Shown piece after piece: positions 37,101 through 45,686 of a stretch of 64,000 nt of DNA. The DNA is taken from assembly GCF_951801035.1 (NCBI RefSeq), contig NZ_CATOKT010000008.1. One strand, given 5' to 3'. The position numbers and the translations under genes are program-made. The notes below the pieces were generated by a model that had not been told where the DNA came from, searched no databases, and worked only from the letters and a program-made list of their open reading frames with translations. Numbering within the stretch: the first letter of the stretch is position 1; every line of letters starts with the position of its first letter. This DNA is from Adlercreutzia sp910585575 (GTDB lineage: Bacteria > Actinomycetota > Coriobacteriia > Coriobacteriales > Eggerthellaceae).

Positions 37101-37733
37101 CTCGGGATTCAGGGAGTGCTCGCGGAAGGCGCGCACGGCGTCCATGTCGCACATGTCGGCCAGATCCTCGTAATCCCACACGGCAATCTTCTGCACCTCG
37201 TGGGAGGTACGGAAACCGTCGAAGAAATTGAGGAAGGGAACACGGCCCTTGATGGCGGCCAAGTGGGCCACGGCCGAAAGGTCCATGACCTCCTGCACAT
37301 TGCCCTCGGCCAGCATGGCGAAGCCAGTTTGGCGGCAGGCCATGACGTCGGAGTGATCGCCGAAGATGTTGAGCGCCTGGGTGGACACCGTACGGGCGGA
37401 CACATGGAAGACGCTGGGCAGCTGCTCGGCGGCAATCTTGTACATGTTGGGAATCATGAGGAGCAAGCCCTGGCTTGCCGTGTAGGTGGTGGTCAGCGCA
37501 CCAGTGGCCAGCGAGCCGTGCACGGCACCGGCGGCACCGCCCTCGGACTGCATCTCGCACACTTTAACCGTGGTGCCGAAGATGTTCTTGCGGCCCTGGG
37601 AAGCCCAGATGTCGACGAAGTCGGCCATGGGGCTGGAAGGGGTAATGGGGTAAATGCCCGCTACCTCGGTAAACGCATAGGAGACATGCGCCGCCGCATT
37701 GTTGCCGTCCATCGACTTGAGTTCTCTCGTCAT
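34182..37733 (-). CDS. nifJ: Pyruvate:ferredoxin (flavodoxin) oxidoreductase
   Basis: Converts pyruvate and CoA to acetyl-CoA, CO2 and reduced ferredoxin in the cytoplasm. The single 1183-residue chain starts MTRELKSMDGNNAAAHVSYA, has two ferredoxin motifs (CIECNQCAFVC and CMGCGLCVIQC), the CAGCAQTSYARL segment for another cluster, and a TPP-binding C-terminal domain (GGDGWAYDIGYGG). This is the fused form used by fermenters. AAAGGAG precedes the ATG at 37733. It stands alone, with a bidirectional terminator after it. Confidence 0.97.
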   Translation of the reverse strand: MTRELKSMDGNNAAAHVSYAFTEVAGIYPITPSSPMADFVDIWASQGRKNIFGTTVKVCEMQSEGGAAGAVHGSLATGALTTTYTASQGLLLMIPNMYKIAAEQLPSVFHVSARTVSTQALNIFGDHSDVMACRQTGFAMLAEGNVQEVMDLSAVAHLAAIKGRVPFLNFFDGFRTSHEVQKIAVWDYEDLADMCDMDAVRAFREHSLNPERPAMRGSHENGDIFFQHREACNSLYDDLPAVVEEYMQKVNEKLGTNYQLFNYYGAEDADRVIVAMGSFCDVAEEVIDYLNAQGEKVGLVKVRLYRPFVTSKFVEALPATVKKIAVMDRTKEPGSIGEPLYMDVVNALAVEGRTGITVTGGRYGLGSKDTPPSSVFAIYTELEKDEPRRQFTIGIVDDVTNLSLPEVPAPNTAAPGTIECKFWGLGGDGTVGANKNSIKIIGDHTDKYVQAYFQYDSKKTGGVTISHLRFGDSPIRSPYYVNKADFVACHNPSYVTKGFPIVRDVKPGGSFLINCQWTPEELEQHLSAEAKRYIAENDIKLYLINAIDLAIELGMGKRTNTILQSAFFTLAKVMPQEEAIQYMKDAATKSYAKKGQDVVDMNHKAIDAGATAFVRVEVPESWKTAEAAPKAVTIEGRPETVKLVTEVMEPVARMDGDALPVSAFVGYEDGQFPLGASAYEKRGVAVSVPEWNPDTCIECNQCAFVCPHATIRPFALTDAEVAAAPANIKTIPVKGKVGADMQYALAVSPLDCMGCGLCVIQCPTDSLTMMPIADELDQQPVFNYCVNEVSRKPELEGTSVKASQFKRPLLEFSGSCAGCAQTSYARLITQLFGDRMYIANATGCSSIWGGPAATSPYTVNADGHGPAWSNSLFEDNAEHGMGMLLGYEAVQDKVVVDSEALIECGGAAGELADAARAWLEAREDAEASKTASAAYVEALTAAAAGTGEVAELAQGILDNKEYLTKKSVWIFGGDGWAYDIGYGGLDHVLASGKDVNIFVFDTEVYSNTGGQASKASNLGQVAQFAAAGKDVKKKSLSEIAMTYGYVYVAQVAMGANLNQTIKAITEAEAYPGPSLIIGYSPCEMHSIKGGMTNCQTEMKKAVDCGYWNLLRFNPEGAPGKKLILDSKEPVEGEYQDFLMNEARYSRLTREFPERAGELFAENEQAAMDRYAHLVKLKDLYGQE

Positions 37734-37865
37734 ATTCCTCTCCTTTGTAATGACCCGCACCACAAACAACCGACCGGCTTTGCCGCGGCACTTTTCGCGT
37801 TGGTTGGGGTACTGTCGCGGAAAGGCTGGATCGGGCAGGAGCTCTCTGTGGGAGGATCGGGTTTG

Positions 37866-37918
37866 TTCTGCGAACAGAAATACCTTTTGGATATTAGCAC
37901 GGGGGTCATCGCATCAAA
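37866..37918 (-). promoter_or_regulatory. Candidate promoter and operator upstream of nifJ
   Basis: On the minus strand TTTGAT (37913-37918), 16 bp, TAATAT (37891-37896). A perfect inverted repeat TTCTG-CGAA-CAGAA (37866-37879) lies just downstream of the -10 box. The 338-bp gap upstream of nifJ has no gene. Confidence 0.4.
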
Positions 37919-38034
37919 GGCCGGCGTTGGCAACCAAAGCCCATGGCGGGTCATCCCCTCGGTGGACGGGGCGGCGCCGTCCGGGGCCCTGGGGCTTTTG
38001 CTGTGGGTTTTTCCTTGGGGGCGGCCCGACTTCG

Positions 38035-38040
38035 TATAAT
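38035..38040 (+). promoter_or_regulatory. Candidate -10 box of the peptide-binding lipoprotein gene
   Basis: TATAAT lies 31 bp before the ATG at 38072; no clear -35 is visible. Confidence 0.35.
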
Positions 38041-38071
38041 AAGGACAGTGTTCGCTATCCAAGGAGCCCCT

Positions 38072-39691
38072 ATGCCCTTTCACCCGCTCAGCCGCCGCGC
38101 CTTCCTGGCTGCCTCCGCGCTTGCCACCATGGCCCTCGCTGGATGCAGCAGTCCCGATTCCACCGACGCGCCCGTCGAGGTGCCCCCCTCGCCCGACGCC
38201 ATCGAGAACGGCGTCGCCGATGCCCTCACGGCCGCCTTGGCCTATGAAGGCACCGACTGCAGTCCCATCGGCACCGCTTCAGCCCTGTTCGTAGCCGCGG
38301 GTTGGCATGTTTTTGAGGGCCTCTACGAATTGGACATGCATACCTACCGCACCGAGCCAGGGCTCGCCGCCGATGTGCCGGTGCAAATTTCGGAGATCGA
38401 GTACGAAGTCACGCTGCGCGAGAATCCGCTCTTCTCCGACGGCACGCCTGTTACGGTGACCGACGTCTGCAACGCCTTTGCCCGCAACATGGCCAACGAT
38501 CTGTACGGCTCGTTCCTCTCCTTCATCGACAAGGTGACCGTCAAAGACGAGCAGACCATTCGCATTACGCTCAACTCGCCCATGGGCATTCTGCTCAAGG
38601 AGCGCCTTGCCCTGGTGCGTGTCTTCCCCGCCGCCCTCCCGGACGAGGCGCTGAGCACGCTGCCCATTGGCTCGGGGCCGTGGCGCTACGAGTCCATTGA
38701 CGGAGCCGACGGGGGCGCCCTGTCCTTTGTGCCCAACGAGCACTACACCGGCTCGTTCCCCGCCACCTGCAAGCGTATGGTGTGGTCGGTGATCCTCGAT
38801 GATAAGAAGCGCACGGAGGCCCTGCAGAACCGCGAGGTGCTGTGCATGGAGGCGGCCCCGGAAGTGCTGGCCGACCAGATTACCGAGAGTGGCGCCACCG
38901 TGGAATACGTCCCCGGCTTCAATGCGCCGTTTCTCATGTTCAACTGCCTGAAGGAGCCCTTCGACAATCCCCGCGTGCGCCAGGCGCTGCTGTACGCCAT
39001 CGACGTGGACAACCTCATTGCCCGCTGCGTCGGCGGCCACGGTCGGCCCTGCACGTCGCTTTTGCCCGACTACTTCCGCGGCTACCATCGGGCCGCCACG
39101 GTATACAGCTACGACCCGGAAAAGGCGCGCGCCTTGCTCGCCGAAGCCGAGGTCGAGGAGCTGGCCCTCACACTGCGCTGCAACGACAACTGGGTGAGCG
39201 ATTTGGCCGCCGCCATCAAAGAGGACTGGGAGGCCGTGGGCGTCGCCGTCACGGTGCAGCCCCAGGCTACCGAGGCGCTGTTCGCCGACTTGTCCGAGGT
39301 CCCCGCCAAGGGTGAGGAGCTCCCCTTCGACGTGGTGCTCTCCCCCGGTGATCCCACCTGCTTCGGCAACGATCCCGATCTTATTATGAGCTGGTGGTAC
39401 GGCGACAACGTCTGGACGCGCGCCCGCAGCTGCTGGGCCACGTCGCCCGAGTTCAAGCAGCTCTCCCGCATGCTCACCCGCGCCCGCACCACCGACGACG
39501 AGAACGAGCAGCAAGACCTCTGGAACCTCTGCTTCGACCTCATTGCCGCCGAGGCGCCGCTCTATCCCCTCTTCCACCGCGAGACGGCCACCGCCTATTA
39601 CGCTCCCAACCTGGAGGGCTACGACCCCATCTCGGCTACGGGGCTGCTGCTTCTGGGCACCACGCCCATGGAGGAAGCCACCACGCTCTAA
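38072..39691 (+). CDS. Solute-binding lipoprotein, family 5 (peptide-type ABC transport)
   Basis: The 539-residue product has a signal with SRRAF and a lipobox ending LAGC, so it may go out by Tat, then a family 5 binding domain with VTLRENPLFSDGTPVT and VRQALLYAID, typical of OppA/DppA-type proteins. It would bind a peptide or similar solute outside the membrane. No permease or ATPase genes are near, so it relies on others or acts as a sensor. An AAGGAG precedes the start; a longer ORF has no such site. Confidence 0.9.
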   Translation: MPFHPLSRRAFLAASALATMALAGCSSPDSTDAPVEVPPSPDAIENGVADALTAALAYEGTDCSPIGTASALFVAAGWHVFEGLYELDMHTYRTEPGLAADVPVQISEIEYEVTLRENPLFSDGTPVTVTDVCNAFARNMANDLYGSFLSFIDKVTVKDEQTIRITLNSPMGILLKERLALVRVFPAALPDEALSTLPIGSGPWRYESIDGADGGALSFVPNEHYTGSFPATCKRMVWSVILDDKKRTEALQNREVLCMEAAPEVLADQITESGATVEYVPGFNAPFLMFNCLKEPFDNPRVRQALLYAIDVDNLIARCVGGHGRPCTSLLPDYFRGYHRAATVYSYDPEKARALLAEAEVEELALTLRCNDNWVSDLAAAIKEDWEAVGVAVTVQPQATEALFADLSEVPAKGEELPFDVVLSPGDPTCFGNDPDLIMSWWYGDNVWTRARSCWATSPEFKQLSRMLTRARTTDDENEQQDLWNLCFDLIAAEAPLYPLFHRETATAYYAPNLEGYDPISATGLLLLGTTPMEEATTL

Positions 39692-39761
39692 GGAATGGAC
39701 CCCTCGAGGCCGAAAGCCGAAGGGGCGCCCCTAGGCCGCGGAGCAGACAGAAAGGGCATTC

Positions 39762-41948
39762 CTAGGTCCAGAAGAGGAACGTTTCCAGAAGGCTCTGGTA
39801 AGCCCAGGGATACACGTTGGAGTACCAGCCGGTTTCCGGCACCACGCACAGAAGGGCGCTGTAGATAAGGCCGAGGCTCACCAGCACGAGCAGCACCTTC
39901 AACAGCAGCTGGTACAGCGAGACGGTCTGGGGAATTTGCTCGTTCACCACAAAACACAGGAGCACCGCTGCCATAAGGAACATCACGCTGAAGTCGGCGT
40001 AGTAGCGCTGCAAGATGCCCGCCAGCTCGGCGTCAAGCAGGGCCACGAGGATTCCCGAGACGAGCAGCACGATAATGATGCCCATGATAGTGCGCGTCGA
40101 GCGCTGGCGGGCGCGCATAGCCAGGATGCGACGGGAGAACGCCAGCACCCACAGCAGAGGGAAGCAGGCGAAGATGCCGCCAAAGGTGACTTCCTTGATG
40201 GTCTGCCCCATGTAGGTGGTATCAAACGGCGCAGGCTGAAGGAACGGGAACACGCCGGTCATCGAGGGCGGCTGCAGGAAGTAGGTGAAGAAGGCCGGGG
40301 CCAAGCGCCCAAGGTTCATGCCGCGCTTGGTCATGTCGTTGACGGTCAGATTGTAGTTAGCTCCGAAGTCGGTAAGCGAGCCGAAGCGCGCGTAGTTATA
40401 GGCCATGATGCCAGCAGCCACAAGCACATAGGGCGCCACCAGGCAGGCGAATTCGCGCACGCCCTGAGGCGTGAGCAACCGTCGCTTGGTAATGTAGGTG
40501 CGCCAGAACAGCGGGAAGGCCAGAAGCGACAGCACCAAAAGCTGCGGGCGGCAACCAGCCACGAGGGCCATGCACAGCGAGCCCATGAACAGCCAGCGGC
40601 ACGGATGCTGCGAGAGCCGGCCGCGCATCCAGCAGTACAGGCCCCATACCGAGAAGGCTAGGCCGCACATGATGGGCAGCGAATAGAAGGTGGGGAACTT
40701 CACCAGGTACATGATGCCGCTGCAGAACACGAGGGGCATTTGCAACAGCAGGTAGATGCCCAGGCTCACCGAGCGGAAGTGATAGCGCGCAAAACGATCG
40801 AGGAGCGCCGAGCATCCCAGAATAAACGCGATGGCCATGACGAGCACGCCGATGGCCGTGGGAAAATTCGCCCCCGTCAGCAAGTAGAACGGCAGGTAGA
40901 ACAGAAGCACGGGCACAACGCCGAAGTAGACATAATAGTGCCCGTCGTGGTAGGCCACGTCGAAGAGGTACTTCTCCCCCGTTTCCTTTTGCAGCTCGTC
41001 GCGGGCGCCCTTATCGTAGGGGTCCTCCATGGTCTTCAGCCAGTCGGGCGGCTCCTCGTCTAAGTAGAGCCGGCCCTCGGCCATGGCACGGGCCAACTCG
41101 GCGTATTGCTGGGCGTTGTCGCCTCCCACCTCGAAGGTGTTCACCAGCGAGACACCGTCCCACGAACCGTGGTTGTACGAGGACGTGGCCACTCCCACCA
41201 GATTGGACCCATAGAACAAGAACGCGGACACCATGACCACCTCAAGGGCCACAGCGAAGATAATGCCCGCCTTCGACTTGCGCGGGTTCTCCACCATGCG
41301 AATGCGATAGATAACCGAGCCCGGACGGAAAGCGTAAACGAGCAACAGCACGGTGATCGTGACGATGAAGCGCAGGATGTTGAACTGGAACGGATGATGG
41401 GCGTTCAGGTAGATGCCCGTCAGCATGATGGGATAGGAAACGTCATCCCCCACCACCTCGAGGCGCAAGTTCTCTACGAGGCCCGCTGTTTGCAAGTTGA
41501 TGTACTTGCTCTGCTCATCGAAGGTGGAAACGTGCGCCAGCGGCACCCCGACGGTGTACTCCGTTGAGTCGAAATAGGTTTGGTGGGCCGAATCGGTGAA
41601 TTGGATCTTGACGTCGATGGTCTGAGCTGGCTGGTCGCGCTCGAAGTCGATCATGATGTTGTGAATCTCGGTATTGAGATGAGAGAACTCCAACACATGG
41701 TTGATGTCAGTCAGGCGAAAGCCGTCCCCTTCATCCTCTACTGCCGTAATACGATGGGACAAATCGATGGTGTCGTAGCCAGCCGAGGCGAAATAGTTGA
41801 AGTTGAACACGAACACCTCGAGCAGGGCGGCAATGAGCACCAGAGCCGCTACGGCCCGCACCACCCGCACCAGGGATGCGCGGTAAATGAGCCAGAAGCG
41901 CTCGAACGTGTACCCTATGTTTTCACGAACGGTAGGCATGTCCCCCAT
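39762..41948 (-). CDS. Large polytopic membrane protein, GT-C-like, unknown function
   Basis: A 728-residue protein with one N-terminal helix (about 25-45), an extracytoplasmic region (about 50-190), then about 12 more hydrophobic segments. A loop near residues 290-345 reads EEPPDWLKTMEDPYD and VAYHDGHYYVYFGVVP, a pattern also found in GT-C glycosyltransferase-like proteins of Gram-positives. Function not known. The start is uncertain: ATGs at 41948 and 41939 are both possible, and a TATAAT overlaps the first one. It is just after adk and its terminator. Confidence 0.7.
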   Translation of the reverse strand: MGDMPTVRENIGYTFERFWLIYRASLVRVVRAVAALVLIAALLEVFVFNFNYFASAGYDTIDLSHRITAVEDEGDGFRLTDINHVLEFSHLNTEIHNIMIDFERDQPAQTIDVKIQFTDSAHQTYFDSTEYTVGVPLAHVSTFDEQSKYINLQTAGLVENLRLEVVGDDVSYPIMLTGIYLNAHHPFQFNILRFIVTITVLLLVYAFRPGSVIYRIRMVENPRKSKAGIIFAVALEVVMVSAFLFYGSNLVGVATSSYNHGSWDGVSLVNTFEVGGDNAQQYAELARAMAEGRLYLDEEPPDWLKTMEDPYDKGARDELQKETGEKYLFDVAYHDGHYYVYFGVVPVLLFYLPFYLLTGANFPTAIGVLVMAIAFILGCSALLDRFARYHFRSVSLGIYLLLQMPLVFCSGIMYLVKFPTFYSLPIMCGLAFSVWGLYCWMRGRLSQHPCRWLFMGSLCMALVAGCRPQLLVLSLLAFPLFWRTYITKRRLLTPQGVREFACLVAPYVLVAAGIMAYNYARFGSLTDFGANYNLTVNDMTKRGMNLGRLAPAFFTYFLQPPSMTGVFPFLQPAPFDTTYMGQTIKEVTFGGIFACFPLLWVLAFSRRILAMRARQRSTRTIMGIIIVLLVSGILVALLDAELAGILQRYYADFSVMFLMAAVLLCFVVNEQIPQTVSLYQLLLKVLLVLVSLGLIYSALLCVVPETGWYSNVYPWAYQSLLETFLFWT

Positions 41949-41953
41949 TATAA

Positions 41954-41992
41954 AGAAATCCCGCGCCCCCTGACGGGAGACACGGGATTTCT
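41954..41992 (-). terminator. Terminator after adk
   Basis: A perfect 10-bp stem AGAAATCCCG/CGGGATTTCT is followed on the minus strand by TTATAAT. It ends the ribosomal protein-secY-adk transcript. Confidence 0.85.
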
Positions 41993-42014
41993 TGGATGAC
42001 GGAACGGCACGAAC

Positions 42015-42644
42015 CTACAGGTTCAGCGCCTCCTTCACGTCGGCGTACACCACGTTCGGGTCGCGGTCGCCGTCGATGGTGACGAGCAGTTCACAGCCGC
42101 GGTAGTAGTCGATGAGCGGGCTCGTCGACTTCTCGTAGACGTCGAGGCGGTTGCGCACCGTGGCCTCGTTGTCGTCGTCGCGCTGGTACATCTCGCCGCC
42201 GCACTTCGGGCAGGTGGCGCCGTCGGCCTCGGTGCCGATGTAGCCGCAGTCGCGGCACATGCGACGAGAGGTGAGACGGGCCACGATGACCTCGGGGTCA
42301 ACGTCGATGAGCAGGGCCGCATCGAGGGGGCGACCCAGCTTGGACAGTTCGGCATCGAGCGCCACTGCCTGGGGCGAGGTGCGCGGGAAGCCGTCGAGGA
42401 TAAAGCCGTTGGCCGTATCGGGCTCCTGCAGACGCTCGGTCACCAGGCCGATGATAACGTCGTCGGGCACCAGATCGCCGGCGTCCATGTAGGACTTCGC
42501 CTTCACGCCCAGCTCGGTGCCGGCCGCTACGGCAGCGCGCAACATATCGCCCGTGGAGATGTGGGGAGTCTGGAACTCTTCCACCAGCTTGGCAGCCTGA
42601 GTACCCTTGCCGGCACCCGGAGCCCCCAAAAGAACGATGTTCAT
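42015..42644 (-). CDS. adk: Adenylate kinase
   Basis: Balances ATP, ADP and AMP. The 209-residue product has the P-loop GAPGAGKGT (7-15), the LDGFPRT segment and a zinc lid with four cysteines (CRDC and CPKC, about residues 128-150), the long-lid form of Gram-positive and actinobacterial enzymes. It follows secY by 35 bp as in most bacteria. map, the usual next gene, is not here. Confidence 0.97.
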   Translation of the reverse strand: MNIVLLGAPGAGKGTQAAKLVEEFQTPHISTGDMLRAAVAAGTELGVKAKSYMDAGDLVPDDVIIGLVTERLQEPDTANGFILDGFPRTSPQAVALDAELSKLGRPLDAALLIDVDPEVIVARLTSRRMCRDCGYIGTEADGATCPKCGGEMYQRDDDNEATVRNRLDVYEKSTSPLIDYYRGCELLVTIDGDRDPNVVYADVKEALNL

Positions 42645-42679
42645 GAAACATCCTTTCTCAACAGACCCGCAAGTCTGCC

Positions 42680-43960
42680 TTATTTAAAGAACCCTTCGTA
42701 GTTGTACATCTTCAGCTGCGACTCGATCTTGCTCATGGTGTCGAGGGCAACGCCGATCATAATGAGGATGGACGTGCCGCCGAACGCCTGGATGAGCTGA
42801 TTGTTCGTGAAGAAGAAGATGATGGTGGGCACCACGGCAATAAGCGCGATGAAGATGCCGCCCGGCAGCGTCACGCGATTAATGACGTTCTTGATGTACT
42901 GCACCGTGGCCGTACCGGGACGAACGCCCGGAATAAAGCCGCCCTGCTTGCGGATGTTGTCCGCCGTCTCTTCCGGATTGAACACCATGGAGGTGTAGAA
43001 GTAGGCGAAGAACACGATGAGGGCAACGGTGAGCAACCAGTTCAGCCAACCCGTGGAGCACCAGTTCGCGAAGGTGGTCAGCCAATCAACGTTGAAGATG
43101 GCCGCCAGCTGCGCCGGGAAGTAGATGATGCAGCTTGCGAAGATGATGGGGATAACGCCGGCCGCGTTCACCTTCAGCGGAATGTAGGTGGACTGGCCAC
43201 CCATCATCTTGCGACCCTGCACGCGCTTGGCGTAGTTCACCGGGATGCGGCGCTGCGCACGCTCAACGAAGATGATGAGCGGGATGCACACGAGCACCAC
43301 AGCCAGAATGACGAGGGTCAGCGCAATGCCCGTGCCCAAATCGCTGGTGAGCGTCACCGACGAGAAGATGGCCGAGGGCACGCGAGACACGATGCTCACG
43401 AAGATGATGAGGGACATGCCGTTGCCGATGCCGCGCTGGGTGATGAGCTCGCCCATCCACATGATGAAGGCCGTGCCCGCCACCAGGGTGAACACGATAA
43501 TGATGTTCGTGAGAGCCTCGGGCACCTCGGTGGAGAACTGCACACCGTAGGCGGGAGACTTGAACAGCAGCAGGTAGCCCACCGCGTTGATGAGGCCCAG
43601 ACCCAGGGTGAGGTAACGCGTGACCTGCGTGATCTTGCGGCGACCCGTGTCGCCCTCACGCGCCCAGCGGCCCACCGCGGGAATAACGCCCTGCATCAGC
43701 TGCATGATAATGGATGCCGTGATGTAGGGCATGATGCCCAGCGAGAACACCGAGAAGTTCGAAAGCGCGCCGCCGGTGAACAGGTCGAGCATGGTCATGG
43801 CCACACCCGTGTCCTGGAACGCCGAGGCGAACTCGTGGAACGGAATGCCCGGTACCGGCACGTAGGCACCGAAGCGGTAAAGCGCAAGAATAGCCAGCGT
43901 GAAGAGGATCTTCTTACGCAGCTCCGGAACCTTGAATGCGTCAATAATTGAGCTTAGCAA
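42680..43960 (-). CDS. secY: Preprotein translocase subunit SecY
   Basis: The protein-conducting channel of the cytoplasmic membrane. The 426-residue product has ten hydrophobic segments. The IPFHEFA plug region and the INYAKR-like VNYAKRVQGRKMMGGQSTY loop are clear. It overlaps the 3' end of rplO by 7 bp and is followed by adk. Confidence 0.97.
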   Translation of the reverse strand: MLSSIIDAFKVPELRKKILFTLAILALYRFGAYVPVPGIPFHEFASAFQDTGVAMTMLDLFTGGALSNFSVFSLGIMPYITASIIMQLMQGVIPAVGRWAREGDTGRRKITQVTRYLTLGLGLINAVGYLLLFKSPAYGVQFSTEVPEALTNIIIVFTLVAGTAFIMWMGELITQRGIGNGMSLIIFVSIVSRVPSAIFSSVTLTSDLGTGIALTLVILAVVLVCIPLIIFVERAQRRIPVNYAKRVQGRKMMGGQSTYIPLKVNAAGVIPIIFASCIIYFPAQLAAIFNVDWLTTFANWCSTGWLNWLLTVALIVFFAYFYTSMVFNPEETADNIRKQGGFIPGVRPGTATVQYIKNVINRVTLPGGIFIALIAVVPTIIFFFTNNQLIQAFGGTSILIMIGVALDTMSKIESQLKMYNYEGFFK

Positions 43961-44403
43961 GGCTCTTCGACCTTTCCTCCGGCCGCCTCGATCTTGGCCT
44001 TGGCGGAAGCGGACACTTTGTCAACACGCACCGTGAGGGCCTTGGTGATCTCACCGTCGCCCAGCACCTTCACCAGAGCATCGGCATGCTTGATAATGCC
44101 CTTGGCCTTCAAAGACTCGCCATCGACCACGTCGCCGGCCTCGAACTTGGCCTCGAGACGGCTCACGTTCACGGGCAGGTACTCAACGCGGTTGATGTTG
44201 CGGAAGCCCGGCAGCTTCGGCAGACGACGAGCGAGCGGCGTCTGGCCGCCCTCGAAGCCGGCACCCTTGCCGCCACCGGCACGGGACTTCTGGCCGTTCA
44301 TACCGCGGCCGGCGGTCTTGCCGGTGCCGGACGCCGGGCCACGGCCCACGCGCTTGCGGTTCTTCGTCGATCCCTCGGCAGGGCGCAGATCCTTGAGTTC
44401 CAT
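43954..44403 (-). CDS. rplO: 50S ribosomal protein L15
   Basis: A 149-residue protein; MELKDLRPAEGSTKNRKRVG and GRGPASGTGKTAGRGMNGQK mark the N-terminus. The start at 44403 is at good distance from AAAAGGAG; ATGs further upstream are too near the site or read through the leader. It is separated from rpmD by 148 bp with two hairpins. Confidence 0.96.
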   Translation of the reverse strand: MELKDLRPAEGSTKNRKRVGRGPASGTGKTAGRGMNGQKSRAGGGKGAGFEGGQTPLARRLPKLPGFRNINRVEYLPVNVSRLEAKFEAGDVVDGESLKAKGIIKHADALVKVLGDGEITKALTVRVDKVSASAKAKIEAAGGKVEEPC

Positions 44404-44458
44404 GTAATTCATTCTCCTTTTCGCTTTCCGACCAGGTATTTCCTTTTCCCTGATCGGC

Positions 44459-44523
44459 GTCGGCAGCTCGCCGCCGACAAACTTCCTTGTATCATGGCAA
44501 CGGCGTGCCCTTGCGGACACGCC
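44459..44523 (-). other. Two hairpins in the rplO leader
   Basis: GTCGGC/GCCGAC (44459-44478) and GGCGTG/CACGCC (44502-44523) lie in the rpmD-rplO gap. They may be regulatory or processing sites. Confidence 0.4.
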
Positions 44524-44551
44524 GAAATCCATCTAATGTGGGTGCGAGGAT

Positions 44552-44743
44552 TTAGATTTCCTCGACGGTGATGAGATGCTTCACGGTGAAAATCATGCCG
44601 CGGATGCTCTCGTTGTCCACCTGCTCGCAGGTGTCGCCGATGTGGTGCAGACCCAGAGCCTTCAGGGTGCGGCCCTGGTTCGGGGCGCGACCGATGGCGC
44701 TCTTGACCTGGGTCAGACGCAGCGTCTTCTTTGCCTCAGCCAT
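44552..44743 (-). CDS. rpmD: 50S ribosomal protein L30
   Basis: A 63-residue protein with LRLTQVKSAIGRAPNQGRTL near the start and GMIFTVKHLITVEEI at the end. Its ATG overlaps the rpsE stop by one base (TAATG), so they are coupled. Confidence 0.95.
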   Translation of the reverse strand: MAEAKKTLRLTQVKSAIGRAPNQGRTLKALGLHHIGDTCEQVDNESIRGMIFTVKHLITVEEI

Positions 44744-45267
44744 TAGTTCTGCTCCTTCCCGCCGAACATCTGGGCCACGGAAATGCCGCGGCGCTCGGCG
44801 ACCTCAGCCGGGCTCTCCATGTTCTGGAGACCCGCAGCGGCGGCCTTCACAATGTTCATGGCGTTGTTGGTGCCCAGAGACTTGGTGATGACGTTCTGCA
44901 CGCCGGCAAGCTCCATGATGGCACGAACGGGACCGCCGGCCAGCACGCCAGTACCGGGAACAGCGGGCTTGATCAGCACGCGGCCGGCACCGTACTCGCC
45001 CAGGATCTCGTGGGGCACGGAGCCCTCAGCGGTCACGGGAACGGTGAACATATTCTTCTTCGCGTCCTCGACGCCCTTCTTGATGGCGGTGGGAACTTCC
45101 TGGGACTTGCCCATGCCCACGCCCACGCGACCGTTGCCGTCGCCCACGACCACGAGGGCCGTCAGCTGCATGCGGCGACCGCCCTTGACGGTCTTGGCAA
45201 CGCGGTTGATGAAAACGACGCGCTCCTGAAGCTCAGGGACGGTGCTTTCCTGTTGTTTACGAGCCAT
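44743..45267 (-). CDS. rpsE: 30S ribosomal protein S5
   Basis: A 174-residue protein with the RNA-binding N-terminal segment (ERVVFINRVAKTVKGGRRM) and the conserved GKSQEVPTAIKKGVEDAKK and VLAGGPVRAIMELAGV segments. It lies between rplR and rpmD in standard spc order. Confidence 0.97.
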   Translation of the reverse strand: MARKQQESTVPELQERVVFINRVAKTVKGGRRMQLTALVVVGDGNGRVGVGMGKSQEVPTAIKKGVEDAKKNMFTVPVTAEGSVPHEILGEYGAGRVLIKPAVPGTGVLAGGPVRAIMELAGVQNVITKSLGTNNAMNIVKAAAAGLQNMESPAEVAERRGISVAQMFGGKEQN

Positions 45268-45282
45268 AAGCTAAAACCCCTT

Positions 45283-45651
45283 CTAGAATTTCAAACCTGC
45301 TTCACGGGCAGCGTCGGCCAGAGCCTTGACGCGACCGTGATACAGGTGGCCGCCACGGTCGAATACAACTTCCGTCACGCCGTTTTCCTGAGCCAACTTG
45401 GATACGATGGTGCCGAGCTCGGCAGCGCCCTCTACGGTGGCGCCGTTCTTGCCCGTGGCCTTGAAGGCCGGGCCGAGCGTGGACACGCCGCAGATGGTGG
45501 TGTGGCTCACATCGTCGATGACCTGAGCATAGATGTTGCTGTTGCTGCGGGTCACGCAGAGGCGCGGACGAGCAGCAGTGCCGGAAATCTTACCGCGCAC
45601 GCGACGGTGGCGACGGGCAAGACCGGCCTGTTTCTTCTGTTGCTTATTCAT
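45283..45651 (-). CDS. rplR: 50S ribosomal protein L18
   Basis: A 122-residue protein that binds 5S rRNA. LARRHRRVRGKISGTAARPR and FDRGGHLYHGRVKALADAAR are typical. It lies 35 bp after rplF. Confidence 0.97.
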   Translation of the reverse strand: MNKQQKKQAGLARRHRRVRGKISGTAARPRLCVTRSNSNIYAQVIDDVSHTTICGVSTLGPAFKATGKNGATVEGAAELGTIVSKLAQENGVTEVVFDRGGHLYHGRVKALADAAREAGLKF

Positions 45652-45686
45652 AGGTTAATCCCTTCAATCAGCTACCGAATAGGCAC

